This document shows, piece by piece, positions 25,460-35,351 of a stretch of 64,000 nucleotides of DNA; position 1 is the first letter of the stretch; every line of letters starts with the position of its first letter. The stretch spans positions 62,001 through 126,000 of the forward strand of contig NZ_FQTV01000006.1 in assembly GCF_900128905.1 (NCBI RefSeq). Direction: 5' to 3'. The notes below the pieces were generated by a model that searched no databases, had not been told where the DNA came from, and worked only from the letters and a program-made list of their open reading frames with translations. Made by a program: the position numbers and the translations under genes. The stretch comes from Bacteroides luti (GTDB lineage: Bacteria > Bacteroidota > Bacteroidia > Bacteroidales > Bacteroidaceae).

Positions 25460-26542
25460 ATGATAGGAATTGAAGCACTTATCAAACAGAATAAAAGCTT
25501 TGTTATTTACAGGGTTCCGGAAGAGGAACCTGTTTTAATTCTTCAGTCGGCTAGTCCCTCTTTTTCTTTAAATGAACTGGATGAACTGGACGGCAAGAGG
25601 GGATTTGTCTTTGCTCCGTTCTGGATTTCAGACTCGTCTCCGCTTATGCTGATGCAACCGGATGTTTTCATTAAAGGATGGAAGGATATAAATAGTTATC
25701 TATCGAAGGAGGAATGTGCGGAGGATACCTTGTCTGAAGAAGATACGGAAAATTGCCCGCAAGCGGATAATTATGATTCTTATTCACAGGCTTTTTCTTC
25801 GTTTATATCTTCGCTCAGAGAAAAAAGATTTGAAAAGCTGGTGTTGTCGCGTACTTCCGTGCAGCCAAAAAACTCATCCTTTTCTCTTGAAAAGGCTCTT
25901 TTCAACGCGTGTGAACGATATGCCGACGCATTTGTTTATCTATATCATACCCCTCAAACGGGAACATGGCTGGGTAGTACGCCCGAGATTCTGCTTTCCG
26001 GAAAGGATGAGCAATGGAATACGGTAGCTCTTGCAGGAACTTTGCCTTTTCATCGGGCTGTTTTGCCGAATGCCTGGAGTGATAAAAATATTCGTGAGCA
26101 ACAATTGGTTGTAGATTATGTTCGGAATCAGTTGACTGCTTTTGGTATAACTCCTGAAGAAAAGGGTCCATTTACGGTTCGTGCCGGTGAATTGGCACAT
26201 CTCAAGAGTGAATTCTCTTTTGCATTACCGGAAAAAGGTCGGCTAGGTAGTTTGCTTGGTTTATTGCATCCCACGCCGGCGGTTTGCGGACTCCCTAAAG
26301 AGGAGGCATATCGATTTATATTGGAGAATGAAGGGTATAATCGTCGTTACTATTCCGGCTTTTTGGGATGGATTAATCCCGATGGAAAGACGGATTTGTA
26401 TGTAAATTTGCGCTGCATGGAGATTGGTGCTTCTTGTCTAACTCTATATGCCGGAGGGGGATTGTTATCTCATTCGGAGATGGAGCTGGAATGGAAAGAG
26501 ACGGAGGCGAAACTGCAGACTATGTTGGCGATAATTAAATAA
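25460..26542 (+). CDS. menF: Isochorismate synthase (chorismate-binding)
   Basis: A 360-residue member of the chorismate-utilising family. Conserved blocks are EKLVLSRTSV, WLGSTPEILLS, LHPTPAVCGLPKEEA and YSGFLGWINPDGKTDLYVNL, followed by LYAGGGLLSHSEMELEWKET. It isomerises chorismate to isochorismate, the first step toward menaquinone. Leads a five-gene men operon; menD starts 14 bp downstream. It is shorter than E. coli MenF, lacking much of the variable N-terminus. Confidence 0.93.
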   Translation: MIGIEALIKQNKSFVIYRVPEEEPVLILQSASPSFSLNELDELDGKRGFVFAPFWISDSSPLMLMQPDVFIKGWKDINSYLSKEECAEDTLSEEDTENCPQADNYDSYSQAFSSFISSLREKRFEKLVLSRTSVQPKNSSFSLEKALFNACERYADAFVYLYHTPQTGTWLGSTPEILLSGKDEQWNTVALAGTLPFHRAVLPNAWSDKNIREQQLVVDYVRNQLTAFGITPEEKGPFTVRAGELAHLKSEFSFALPEKGRLGSLLGLLHPTPAVCGLPKEEAYRFILENEGYNRRYYSGFLGWINPDGKTDLYVNLRCMEIGASCLTLYAGGGLLSHSEMELEWKETEAKLQTMLAIIK

Positions 26543-26556
26543 ATTGGAGGCTTAGT

Positions 26557-28230
26557 ATGTATTCGAATAAGAAAAATGTTCTTCAGTTGGCTGCGCTGTT
26601 GCGCGAATATGGCATCGATCACGTGGTGGTTTCTCCCGGATCACGCATAGCTCCCCTTACTCAGACGTTTTCCCAGCATCCTGCATTCAAATGCTTCACG
26701 GTGGTGGATGAACGGAGTGCTGCTTTCTTTGCATTGGGTCTTATTCAGAAAATTAATCGTCCGGTGGCTGTGTGCTGTACCTCAGGTACAGCTTTACTAA
26801 ACTTTGGATCGGCTGTGGCTGAGGCTTTTTATCAACAGTTGCCACTACTTGTTATTTCTGCCGACCGTCCTGCTGCCTGGATAGGACAGATGGACGGACA
26901 AACACTTCCTCAACCGGGGATATTTAATACTTTGGTAAAGAAGTCCGTCCAACTTCCCGAACCTGTTACCGAGGAGGATGAATGGTATTGCAACCGCCTC
27001 ATTAACGAGGCTTTGCTGGAACTGAACCATCACGGTAAAGGTCCGGTACAGATCAATGTTCCGCTTTCTGAACCTCTTTTTGAATTTACTACTGAAGAAC
27101 TTCCGCAGGTAAGAGCGATACGATATTCGGGCGGTTATCCCAAGTCTTTGGATAATAGCGAATATTTTCGCAATCAATGGGCAAAGAGCAGTAAACGAAT
27201 GATTATTGTAGGTCAGCTTTTACCCGATGAAAAGGTTAGAAAATCCATTGAAGAGATTGCTGAAAAGTGGGATTGTGTGATTTTGGCTGAACATATATCA
27301 AATGTTTCTTCCTGCCCCGTAATTGGCAATTTCGATCAGATAATATATGCTCTTCCCGAAGAAAAGTGGGATGAGTTTACCCCCGATTTATTGATTTACA
27401 TTGGTGGACATATAGTTTCCAAGCGAATAAAGAAATTCCTCAGAAAGCAACGCCCGGCTCAACACTGGCATGTTTCTTTAGATGGTTCTGTTCCCGATCT
27501 TTTCCAATCGCTGACGGATGTAATTGAAATGGATGAAACTTTTTTTTCTCTGTTGGGTTCTCCCGATGAACCGGAAATGGCTTCTTACAGTTTGCTTTGG
27601 AAAACTAAATCGGATGAACTGAAAAGTAAAAGAAATGAGTTTACGGCAGCTATACCTTATTCTGATTTGTTTGTGCTGAAAAATCTTTTGCCTCTTTTAC
27701 CGGAAAAGGCTGCTTTGCAACTGGGCAACAGTTCTTCTATCCGTAACACTCAGCTTTTTGATTTGAATGCAGATATTCCGGTTTATTGTAATAGAGGAAC
27801 AAGTGGTATAGACGGTTCAATGTCTACGGCTGTAGGATTTGCTGCTGCTCATCCGGATCTTACGTTTCTGGTAATTGGCGACCTCAGCTTTTTTTATGAC
27901 GTAAATGGACTGTGGAATAAGCATATAAACAAGAACCTACGTATTATGCTGGTAAATAATGGAGGAGGAGAGATCTTCCATTTACTACCCGGATTAAATA
28001 AGGCTGAATCATTAGACGATCATATCTCTTACAGGCACAATACTGTGGCCAAAGAGTGGGCTCAGGCCATGGGATTTTCTTATTTGTCGGCTGAAAATGA
28101 AACAGAATTGAAGGAGAATATTATTACTTTTGTGAGCAGCACCTCTGAGAAACCAATATTATTGGAGACAATAACATCAATGGAGGTGAATGCCGAAGTA
28201 TTTAAAGCATATTATCACAATCTAAAATAG
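26557..28230 (+). CDS. menD: 2-succinyl-5-enolpyruvyl-6-hydroxy-3-cyclohexene-1-carboxylate synthase
   Basis: A 557-residue ThDP enzyme. The N-terminal domain has [15 protein letters not shown] and [12 protein letters not shown], which carries the ThDP-activating Glu. The C-terminal ThDP-binding block includes [20 protein letters not shown] and [15 protein letters not shown] with the metal-binding region, then [13 protein letters not shown]. It joins isochorismate and 2-oxoglutarate to give SEPHCHC. Between menF and menB. Confidence 0.95.
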   Translation: MYSNKKNVLQLAALLREYGIDHVVVSPGSRIAPLTQTFSQHPAFKCFTVVDERSAAFFALGLIQKINRPVAVCCTSGTALLNFGSAVAEAFYQQLPLLVISADRPAAWIGQMDGQTLPQPGIFNTLVKKSVQLPEPVTEEDEWYCNRLINEALLELNHHGKGPVQINVPLSEPLFEFTTEELPQVRAIRYSGGYPKSLDNSEYFRNQWAKSSKRMIIVGQLLPDEKVRKSIEEIAEKWDCVILAEHISNVSSCPVIGNFDQIIYALPEEKWDEFTPDLLIYIGGHIVSKRIKKFLRKQRPAQHWHVSLDGSVPDLFQSLTDVIEMDETFFSLLGSPDEPEMASYSLLWKTKSDELKSKRNEFTAAIPYSDLFVLKNLLPLLPEKAALQLGNSSSIRNTQLFDLNADIPVYCNRGTSGIDGSMSTAVGFAAAHPDLTFLVIGDLSFFYDVNGLWNKHINKNLRIMLVNNGGGEIFHLLPGLNKAESLDDHISYRHNTVAKEWAQAMGFSYLSAENETELKENIITFVSSTSEKPILLETITSMEVNAEVFKAYYHNLK

Positions 28231-28237
28231 ACTGTAT

Positions 28238-29059
28238 ATGGAAGAAAGAAAATGGGAAACCATAAAGGAATATGAGGATATTCTTTTTGAGTTTTATAAT
28301 GGAATTGCAAAGATAACAATCAACCGTCCTCGTTATAGAAATGCGTTTACTCCTACAACAACAGGAGAAATGAGTAATGCACTTACAATCTGCCGCGAAT
28401 GTGCCGACATTAGTGTGGTTGTTATTACTGGAGCAGGAGATAAGGCATTTTGTTCAGGAGGCGACCAGAATGTAAAAGGTAAAGGTGGGTATATTGGCAA
28501 AGACGGTGTACCTCGTTTGAGCGTGCTTGATGTACAAAAACAGATTCGTTCAATTCCTAAACCGGTTATTGCAATGGTGAATGGTTATGCCATTGGTGGC
28601 GGTCATGTACTTCAGGTGGTATGCGATCTTTCAATAGCTTCCGAGAATGCAATTTTCGGTCAGACTGGTCCTCGTGTGGGTAGTTTCGACGCCGGATTTG
28701 GTGCTTCTTACCTGGCTCGTTGCGTAGGACAGAAGAAAGCTCGTGAAATCTGGTTTCTTTGCAAACAATATAATGCTCAGGAAGCTTTGGATATGGGACT
28801 GGTAAATAAAGTTGTTCCTCTTGACAAGCTTGAAGATGAAGTGGTGGAATGGGCAGAAACAATGATGATGCACAGTCCATTGGCTTTACGAATGATTAAG
28901 GCTGGATTGAATGCCGAACTTGATGGTCAGAGCGGAATTCAGGAATTGGCTGGTGACGCCACTCTTTTGTATTATCTTACTGAAGAAGCTCAGGAAGGTA
29001 AAAATGCGTTCCTTGAAAAACGTAAACCCGACTTTAAACAATTTCCAAAATTTCCTTAG
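28238..29059 (+). CDS. menB: 1,4-dihydroxy-2-naphthoyl-CoA synthase
   Basis: A 273-residue crotonase-fold enzyme. It has [37 protein letters not shown] with an oxyanion-hole Gly, and [20 protein letters not shown] typical of MenB. It cyclises o-succinylbenzoyl-CoA. It lies 7 bp after menD and 2 bp before menC. The menB-menC-menE order is not biochemical order, but all three act on o-succinylbenzoate. Confidence 0.95.
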   Translation: MEERKWETIKEYEDILFEFYNGIAKITINRPRYRNAFTPTTTGEMSNALTICRECADISVVVITGAGDKAFCSGGDQNVKGKGGYIGKDGVPRLSVLDVQKQIRSIPKPVIAMVNGYAIGGGHVLQVVCDLSIASENAIFGQTGPRVGSFDAGFGASYLARCVGQKKAREIWFLCKQYNAQEALDMGLVNKVVPLDKLEDEVVEWAETMMMHSPLALRMIKAGLNAELDGQSGIQELAGDATLLYYLTEEAQEGKNAFLEKRKPDFKQFPKFP

Positions 29060-29061
29060 TA

Positions 29062-30087
29062 ATGACGTTTAAAACAACCATACGTCCTTCAACATTACAC
29101 TTTAAACAACCTGCCGGAACTTCCCGCGGAGTGTATAATACCCGGAAAGTGTGGTATGTTGGCATTACTTCTGTTGAAGAACCACAAAGAATAGGTTTGG
29201 GAGAGTGTGCACCTCTGCCAAACCTAAGCTGTGATGACCTTCCCGATTATGAGAATATTCTCAGTGATGCTTGCAAGCGATTGGAGCAAACGGGAGTGCT
29301 CGATAAGGAAGCATTGCGCTCTTATCCTTCTATTCTCTTTGGACTGGAAACAGCTCTGTTGCACTTCCAGGCAAACAGTTTTGCGCTTTGGGATACACCT
29401 TTTTCTCGTGGAGAGACTGGTATTCCAATCAACGGACTTATCTGGATGGGGGATTATGCACAAATGTTCCGTCAGATTGAGAAGAAAATGGAATTGGGTT
29501 TCCGTTGTATCAAACTAAAGATTGGTGCTATTAATTTTGAAGAGGAACTCTCTTTGCTGCGACACATTAGAAAGCATTTTACTGCCAGAGAAGTAGAATT
29601 GAGAGTAGATGCAAATGGCGCTTTTTCTCCGGAAGATGCCATGAATAAGCTCAATCGACTGGCGGAACTTGATATTCATTCCATAGAGCAACCTATTCGT
29701 GCCGGACAAATTGAGGAGATGGCCAGACTCGTTAAAGAAACACCGATACCTATAGCTCTTGATGAAGAACTTATTGGAGTAACTTCATTAAGTGGGAAAG
29801 CTGAGCTCTTAGATAAGATAAATCCGCAATATATTATTCTGAAACCGTCTCTTCACGGAGGAATCTGTGGTTCCACTGAATGGATTGATGAGGCTGTAAA
29901 GAGAAATATTGGCTGGTGGGTTACTTCTGCTTTGGAATCGAATATAGGATTGAATGCCATAGCTCAATGGTGTGCTACACTTAATACAACTCTTCCTCAA
30001 GGATTGGGTACCGGCATGCTCTTTACCGATAATGTAGAAATGCCTTTAGTGATTCGTGAAGATAAACTTTGGTATGGAAGAAAATAA
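29062..30087 (+). CDS. menC: o-Succinylbenzoate synthase
   Basis: A 341-residue enolase-superfamily enzyme. The catalytic Lys is in CIKLKIGAINFEEE; metal ligands are in LRVDANGAFSP, SIEQPIRAG and IALDEELIGV; the second Lys is in IILKPSLHGG. It dehydrates SHCHC to o-succinylbenzoate. Its last 14 bases overlap the likely menE start. Confidence 0.93.
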   Translation: MTFKTTIRPSTLHFKQPAGTSRGVYNTRKVWYVGITSVEEPQRIGLGECAPLPNLSCDDLPDYENILSDACKRLEQTGVLDKEALRSYPSILFGLETALLHFQANSFALWDTPFSRGETGIPINGLIWMGDYAQMFRQIEKKMELGFRCIKLKIGAINFEEELSLLRHIRKHFTAREVELRVDANGAFSPEDAMNKLNRLAELDIHSIEQPIRAGQIEEMARLVKETPIPIALDEELIGVTSLSGKAELLDKINPQYIILKPSLHGGICGSTEWIDEAVKRNIGWWVTSALESNIGLNAIAQWCATLNTTLPQGLGTGMLFTDNVEMPLVIREDKLWYGRK

Positions 30088-31168
30088 GTTGCAGTACTTT
30101 GAATTTGATATAAGCAAACAAGTCCTGACTTTAGACGGTATAACTTATTCATCAACTGAGGCTTTAGACTTCCTGAAAGGGAAAAGCGAATATGATGGCT
30201 TATATTCCTTTTTACTTGAATGGTTTGATGGCAAGACTGAAATAAAAGTGCATACTTCCGGTTCTACAGGCAAGCCGAAAGAATTGGTAGTTCGCAAGGA
30301 ACAGATGATGCAAAGCGCACGATTGACTTGTGAATTTCTTCATTTAAGAAAAGGCGACTCTGCACTGATAAATATGTCATTGGGGTACATTGCCGGGAAA
30401 ATGATGGCAGTTCGAGCTTTGATTGCCGGACTTGATATCCATTATATTCCTCCTTGCGGTCACCCATTGGAAAATATCAGAAAGCCTTTTCGCTTTTTAT
30501 CGATGGTGCCTTTGCAGGTCTTTAATAGTCTGCAAGTACCTGAAGAAAGAAAGATACTGGAGGAATCTGATATCCTGATTATTGGTGGCGGGGCTATTGA
30601 TACGAATTTGGAAGAAGAACTGAAAAAGCTTCCCGGTGAGATTTACTGTACCTATGGAATGACAGAAACGCTCTCTCATATCGCATTGAGAAGAATCAAT
30701 GGACCATTGGCATCTATCAGTTATTATCCTTTTTCTTCAGTAGATCTTTCTCTTTCAGAAGAAGGTACGCTCGTAATCAATGCACCTCTGGTTAGTGATG
30801 TTATATTGCAGACAAATGATATCGCAGAGATAAATCCCGATGGTAGTTTCAATATTATAGGACGGAAGGACAATACAATAAATAGCGGAGGAGTAAAGAT
30901 ACAGATTGAACAGGTAGAAGAAAAGCTTAAAGCACTTATCCATGCACCTTTTGCTGTAACGTCTAAGAGTGATTCAAAGTTTGGCGAGATTGTAGTTTTA
31001 CTTGTTGCTGCTCCCGTTAATGATGAAATGCTTAAAACGGAGATGAGTAAGGTACTGACTTCCTATCAGGTCCCTAAAAAGATCTTTGTTGTCGATTCAA
31101 TACCCTTAACTGAAAGCGGTAAGATCTGCAGAGCTAAGGTGAAAGAGATGGCTTCGACCTTAAGTTAA
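30074..31168 (+). CDS. menE: o-Succinylbenzoate-CoA ligase
   Basis: A 364-residue, short AMP-forming ligase. The P-loop is VHTSGSTGKPKELVVRKEQM; other motifs are IYCTYGMTETLSH and IIGRKDNTINSGGVKIQIEQ. The catalytic Lys is in ESGKICRAKV near the C-terminus. It activates o-succinylbenzoate with CoA. A GTG at 30056 also opens the frame, but MEENKLQYFEF from the ATG at 30074 is the more natural start. A terminator follows at 31294. Confidence 0.92.
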   Translation: MEENKLQYFEFDISKQVLTLDGITYSSTEALDFLKGKSEYDGLYSFLLEWFDGKTEIKVHTSGSTGKPKELVVRKEQMMQSARLTCEFLHLRKGDSALINMSLGYIAGKMMAVRALIAGLDIHYIPPCGHPLENIRKPFRFLSMVPLQVFNSLQVPEERKILEESDILIIGGGAIDTNLEEELKKLPGEIYCTYGMTETLSHIALRRINGPLASISYYPFSSVDLSLSEEGTLVINAPLVSDVILQTNDIAEINPDGSFNIIGRKDNTINSGGVKIQIEQVEEKLKALIHAPFAVTSKSDSKFGEIVVLLVAAPVNDEMLKTEMSKVLTSYQVPKKIFVVDSIPLTESGKICRAKVKEMASTLS

Positions 31169-31289
31169 TGAGTAAAGTTTGGATTCTTTAAATCATATAA
31201 CAAAACGAGGATGTCCGAAAAATAAAATTAGGTATCTGAGAATTGAATATTTGAAAGCGATTTCAGGTAAGAGAGCCGAAGATAAAGAT

Positions 31290-31332
31290 ATAGAAATGGG
31301 GTTGTTCCAACTTTGGACAACCCCATTTGTAT
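31290..31332. terminator. Bidirectional terminator between menE and the lactonase gene
   Basis: A perfect 12-bp stem, AAATGGGGTTGT (31294-31305) with ACAACCCCATTT (31317-31328), and a partly paired 11-base loop. T-rich sequence follows on the plus strand and A-rich sequence precedes it, so it can serve both convergent genes. Confidence 0.8.
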
Positions 31333-31415
31333 TTATTTGAATTTCAGAATGTGAATTCTTTTGATACTCAAAATATCTGAGACCTTATTTTTACTTCTGT
31401 TTCTTTTGTATAGCA

Positions 31416-32585
31416 TTATTTATTATAAAGGCTTGCAAACTTCAGACAGACAGGTTTATCCAGTTCAATCTTCTTTCCGGTATCTTCAAGTAAACCAGTC
31501 TTAGAATTAATTTTAAAGACTTGAATTACATTGCTGTTTTTGCAAGCAACCAGAAGTAACTTTCCATTAGGTGTAATTATGAAGTTTCGTGGATGGATTC
31601 CTGTATACTGATATCCAATTTTGGTAAGTTTCCCAGTTTTCTGGTTTACCTTAAAAATAGCAATACCATCAGCTTTTAAACGGTTTGAGGCATATAAGAA
31701 TTTGCCATCAGGGGTAAGATGAATATCTGCACTACCTTTCTTATCAGCTCCCGGAGTTGTATCAGATGCAATGTACTGAATGTCTTTTAATATTCCGTTG
31801 TTATAACTGAACACAGTCACTTTTCCGGATAGCTCATTGATGAGGTAAGCATATTTGCCGTTTGGGTGGAAAGTTATGTGTCTCGGGCCAGATCCTTTTT
31901 CTACATCAAAAGATTCGGGCTTACCTGGTTGCAGGAACTGAACAGAGTTATCTTCTGCTTCAGTATAATTTAAATTGAACTTGTGTACTTTGTCTTTTCC
32001 AAGATCGTCGGCTAATAGATATTTCCCTTCCGGAGTAAAAGCAACACAATGTAGATGAGATTTTGGTTGTGGCTCCGTAGCATCTTTCTTATCAAAAGAA
32101 ATGATCTGGTTTGAAGGGAATAGCGTTCCGTCTTTCTTAATTTTAAATACAGAAACATTTCCTCCCGTATAATTAGCTGTGATTACATATTTTCCTTTTG
32201 GATCGATGTTAATATAGCAAGGCGACCCACCGAATGTTTTCTGAGAATTAAGGCGGGTTAGTTTACCATTCTTTTTATCGAATGAAAGAGCATAAGCCAC
32301 TCCTCCTTCGTCCTCGTTTTCTCCAACAGAATAAACAAACTTCTCATCTTTTGTGAGGTTTAAGTAGGATGGGTTGGAAAGTCCATCTATTTCATTGACA
32401 TAACTAGCATCTCCTGTTTCCGTATTGAAACGGTAAACGTATATGCCTTTGCTAGTTCCGGAAGTGTAAGTTCCTATAAGCAGGAAGAGCTCGCTGTTCT
32501 TTTTATCTTTACTGGAGTTATCCTTTGGTGTGAAAGATGAGAGTGTTAAGGCACAGATACTCATTAGCATTAATTTTTTGAGCAT
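31416..32585 (-). CDS. Secreted lactonase, seven-bladed beta-propeller (6-phosphogluconolactonase type)
   Basis: A 389-residue protein with a signal peptide (MLKKLMLMSICALTLSSFTP). Repeated propeller blades carry YVINEIDG, GSPCYINIDPKGKYVITANY, GPRHITFHPNGKYAYLINEL, DIHLTPDGKFLYASNR and GIHPRNFIITPNGKLLLVAC, as in YbhE/Pgl lactonases. Longer starts at 32612-32618 overlap the promoter, so 32585 is chosen. A periplasmic lactonase rather than the cytoplasmic pentose-phosphate enzyme is likely. Substrate unknown. Confidence 0.85.
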   Translation of the reverse strand: MLKKLMLMSICALTLSSFTPKDNSSKDKKNSELFLLIGTYTSGTSKGIYVYRFNTETGDASYVNEIDGLSNPSYLNLTKDEKFVYSVGENEDEGGVAYALSFDKKNGKLTRLNSQKTFGGSPCYINIDPKGKYVITANYTGGNVSVFKIKKDGTLFPSNQIISFDKKDATEPQPKSHLHCVAFTPEGKYLLADDLGKDKVHKFNLNYTEAEDNSVQFLQPGKPESFDVEKGSGPRHITFHPNGKYAYLINELSGKVTVFSYNNGILKDIQYIASDTTPGADKKGSADIHLTPDGKFLYASNRLKADGIAIFKVNQKTGKLTKIGYQYTGIHPRNFIITPNGKLLLVACKNSNVIQVFKINSKTGLLEDTGKKIELDKPVCLKFASLYNK

Positions 32586-32615
32586 AATTATTCTTTTTAG
32601 TAGTGGATTCATTTG

Positions 32616-32623
32616 CAAAGATA
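32616..32623 (-). promoter_or_regulatory. -7 box for the lactonase gene
   Basis: Minus-strand TATCTTTG, 30 bp upstream of the ATG at 32585. Divergent from the aroK promoter. Confidence 0.6.
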
Positions 32624-32664
32624 AAAAACATCTCTGCAGACGAAATAGTTCTTCCTTTTAATTT

Positions 32665-32672
32665 TATCTTTG
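32665..32672 (+). promoter_or_regulatory. -7 box for aroK
   Basis: TATCTTTG, 27 bp before the aroK ATG. Confidence 0.6.
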
Positions 32673-32699
32673 TAGCCGAAATATTATAAAAGAACAGCA

Positions 32700-33227
32700 A
32701 TGACTCGGATTTTTTTAATCGGATATATGGGAGCGGGGAAAACAACTCTTGGAAAAGCTTTTGCCAGAGAGATGAATTTATCTTTTGTCGATCAGGATTG
32801 GTATATTGAGGAACGCTTCCATAAAACCGTACAGGAAATATTTGCGGAGAGGGGAGAACAAGGCTTCAGAGAGTTGGAACGCCAGATGCTTCATGAAATT
32901 GCTGAATTTGAGGATGTTGTTATTTCAACCGGAGGAGGGGCACCTTGCTTTTATGATAACATGGAATTCATGAATCAAAAGGGAGAAACTGTATTCTTAA
33001 ATGTTGCTCCGGATGTATTGTTTAGCCGTCTGAAGATTGCTAGTCAAAATCGTCCTATTCTGAGAGGTAAAACGAACGAAGAGTTAAAAGCATTCATTGC
33101 AAAGGCGCTCGAGAAACGTGCTCCGTTCTATTCAAAGGCAAAATATATATTCAATGCCGATGAGCTGGAAGATATATACCAAATAAAATCTTCTGTCAAT
33201 AAGCTAAAGGAACTACTTGGCTTGTAA
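32700..33227 (+). CDS. aroK: Shikimate kinase
   Basis: A 175-residue P-loop kinase. Walker A is IGYMGAGKTTLGKAFA. The shikimate-binding parts are DQDWYIEERF, EQGFRELERQML and STGGGAPCF, and the lid Arg is in QNRPILRGKT. It phosphorylates shikimate in the chorismate pathway, which also feeds menF upstream. It has its own promoter, divergent from the lactonase. Confidence 0.95.
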   Translation: MTRIFLIGYMGAGKTTLGKAFAREMNLSFVDQDWYIEERFHKTVQEIFAERGEQGFRELERQMLHEIAEFEDVVISTGGGAPCFYDNMEFMNQKGETVFLNVAPDVLFSRLKIASQNRPILRGKTNEELKAFIAKALEKRAPFYSKAKYIFNADELEDIYQIKSSVNKLKELLGL

Positions 33228-33265
33228 ATTTTCTCTTTACTTCATGCAAATGCAAAATGTTGTAG

Positions 33266-33291
33266 CATACATACAAGTTGTTGTGTGTATG
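33266..33291. terminator. Hairpin after aroK, possible terminator
   Basis: An 11-bp stem, CATACATACAA / TTGTGTGTATG, with a four-base loop and one G-T pair, 39 bp after aroK. The following sequence is TTATATATC, with no clean T-run. Confidence 0.45.
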
Positions 33292-33382
33292 TTATATATC
33301 TGTATTCTCACCTAAAGTATCACATATTTTGTTTTATTATATTAAGAATGTGTCGTATTTAGTAAAAATATACTTATTACTG

Positions 33383-33413
33383 ATTGAAAACTATAGATTT
33401 ATACGTACTTTTG
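33383..33413 (+). promoter_or_regulatory. Promoter of speA-argB
   Basis: ATTG at 33383-33386 and TACTTTTG at 33406-33413 with a 19-bp gap, 40 bp upstream of speA. Confidence 0.65.
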
Positions 33414-33453
33414 CGCTATTAATAACTTACCATAAATAGTATAAGATTAGAAA

Positions 33454-35349
33454 ATGAGAAAATGGCGTATTGAAGATTCAGAGGAACTTTACAACATTAC
33501 CGGTTGGGGAACCTCGTACTTTGGTATCAATGACAAAGGTCATGTAGTGGTTACCCCCAAGAAAAACGGAGTGGCTGTCGACTTAAAAGATTTGGTTGAT
33601 GAATTGCAACTGAGGGATGTTTCGGCTCCTATGTTGTTACGCTTTCCGGATATTTTGGATAACCGGATTGAGAAAACAGCTAAATGTTTTCAGATTGCAT
33701 CTGAGGAATATGGTTATAAAGCACAGAACTTTATAATTTATCCTATCAAAGTAAATCAAATGCGCCCGGTTGTTGAGGAAATTATCAGTCATGGTAAGAA
33801 ATTTAATTTAGGACTGGAAGCTGGTTCCAAGCCTGAACTACATGCTGTAATTGCCATCAATACTGATTCTGATTCTTTAATTATCTGTAACGGATATAAG
33901 GACGAAAGTTATATAGAACTAGCTCTTCTTGCCCAGAAAATGGGAAAGAGAATTTTTCTGGTTGTTGAAAAGCTTAATGAACTTAAATTAATAGCTAAGG
34001 TTGCAAAACGACTTAATGTTTTGCCTAATATTGGTATCCGCATTAAACTGGCTTCATCAGGTAGTGGAAAATGGGAAGATTCCGGTGGCGATGCAAGCAA
34101 GTTCGGACTTACTTCCAGTGAGTTGCTTGAAGCGTTGGATTTCCTTGAAAAGAAGGATCTGAAAGATTGTCTGAAACTTATTCATTTCCATATTGGAAGT
34201 CAGGTTACTAAAATACGTCGTATTAAAACAGCTTTACGTGAGGCTTCTCAATTCTATGTTCAGCTCCATTCAATGGGCTTTAACGTGGAGTTTGTTGATA
34301 TTGGTGGCGGGTTAGGTGTAGACTATGACGGAACCCGTTCTTCTAACAGTGAAAGTAGCGTGAATTATTCTATTCAGGAATATGTGAACGACTCAATTTC
34401 AGCATTGGTAGATGCAGCTGATAAGAATGATATTCCACATCCTAATATTATCACCGAATCCGGTCGTTCATTGACAGCTCATCATTCTGTTCTTATTTTC
34501 GAAGTGCTGGAAACTGCAACTCTTCCAGAATGGGATGATGAAAAAGATGTGGTTGATGAGGATGATCATGAATTATTGAAAGAACTGTATTCTATATGGG
34601 ATAGCTTGAATCAGAATAAGATGCTTGAAGCATGGCATGACTCTCAGCAGATCCGTGAAGAATCTCTCGACTTGTTTAGTCATGGTATTGTTGATTTGGC
34701 AACTCGTGCTAAGATTGAAAAACTATTTTGGTCGATAACCCGGGAAATTCATCAGATTGCTTCTGGTTTGAAACATGCTCCGGATGAATTCCGTCAGCTT
34801 TCTAAGCTTTTGGCAGATAAATATTTCTGTAACTTCTCATTGTTCCAGTCACTTCCTGATTCATGGGCTATTGATCAGATTTTCCCTATTATGCCAATTC
34901 AACGATTGGATGAAAGACCAGACCGAAGTGCTACTTTGCAGGATATAACATGCGACTCTGATGGAAAAGTAGATAATTTTATTTCTACACGAAATGTGTC
35001 TCATTATCTGCCTATACATAGTCTGAAAGGAAAAGAACCTTATTATATGGGAGTGTTCCTTGTTGGAGCATATCAGGAAATTCTGGGCGATATGCATAAT
35101 TTGTTTGGTGATACGAATGCGGTTCATATCACTGTAAACGAAAAAGGCTATAACATTGAACAGATTATTGATGGTGAAACAGTTGCTGAGGTATTGGATT
35201 ATGTGCAATACAATCCAAAGAAGCTGGTTCGCACACTCGAAACATGGGTTACTTCTTCTGTGAAGAACGGACGAATTTCAGTGGAAGAGGGAAAAGAATT
35301 CCTTTCTAACTATCGTTCTGGACTTTATGGATATACATATTTGGAATAA
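33454..35349 (+). CDS. speA: Biosynthetic arginine decarboxylase
   Basis: A 631-residue fold-III PLP decarboxylase. The PLP Lys is in FIIYPIKVNQMRPVVEEI. HFHIGSQV and EFVDIGGGLGVDYDGT form the phosphate-binding area, and ITESGRSLTAHHSVL follows. It converts arginine to agmatine, the route to putrescine and spermidine. argB starts 2 bp after its stop, so both are probably expressed together. Confidence 0.95.
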   Translation: MRKWRIEDSEELYNITGWGTSYFGINDKGHVVVTPKKNGVAVDLKDLVDELQLRDVSAPMLLRFPDILDNRIEKTAKCFQIASEEYGYKAQNFIIYPIKVNQMRPVVEEIISHGKKFNLGLEAGSKPELHAVIAINTDSDSLIICNGYKDESYIELALLAQKMGKRIFLVVEKLNELKLIAKVAKRLNVLPNIGIRIKLASSGSGKWEDSGGDASKFGLTSSELLEALDFLEKKDLKDCLKLIHFHIGSQVTKIRRIKTALREASQFYVQLHSMGFNVEFVDIGGGLGVDYDGTRSSNSESSVNYSIQEYVNDSISALVDAADKNDIPHPNIITESGRSLTAHHSVLIFEVLETATLPEWDDEKDVVDEDDHELLKELYSIWDSLNQNKMLEAWHDSQQIREESLDLFSHGIVDLATRAKIEKLFWSITREIHQIASGLKHAPDEFRQLSKLLADKYFCNFSLFQSLPDSWAIDQIFPIMPIQRLDERPDRSATLQDITCDSDGKVDNFISTRNVSHYLPIHSLKGKEPYYMGVFLVGAYQEILGDMHNLFGDTNAVHITVNEKGYNIEQIIDGETVAEVLDYVQYNPKKLVRTLETWVTSSVKNGRISVEEGKEFLSNYRSGLYGYTYLE

Positions 35350-35351
35350 TC

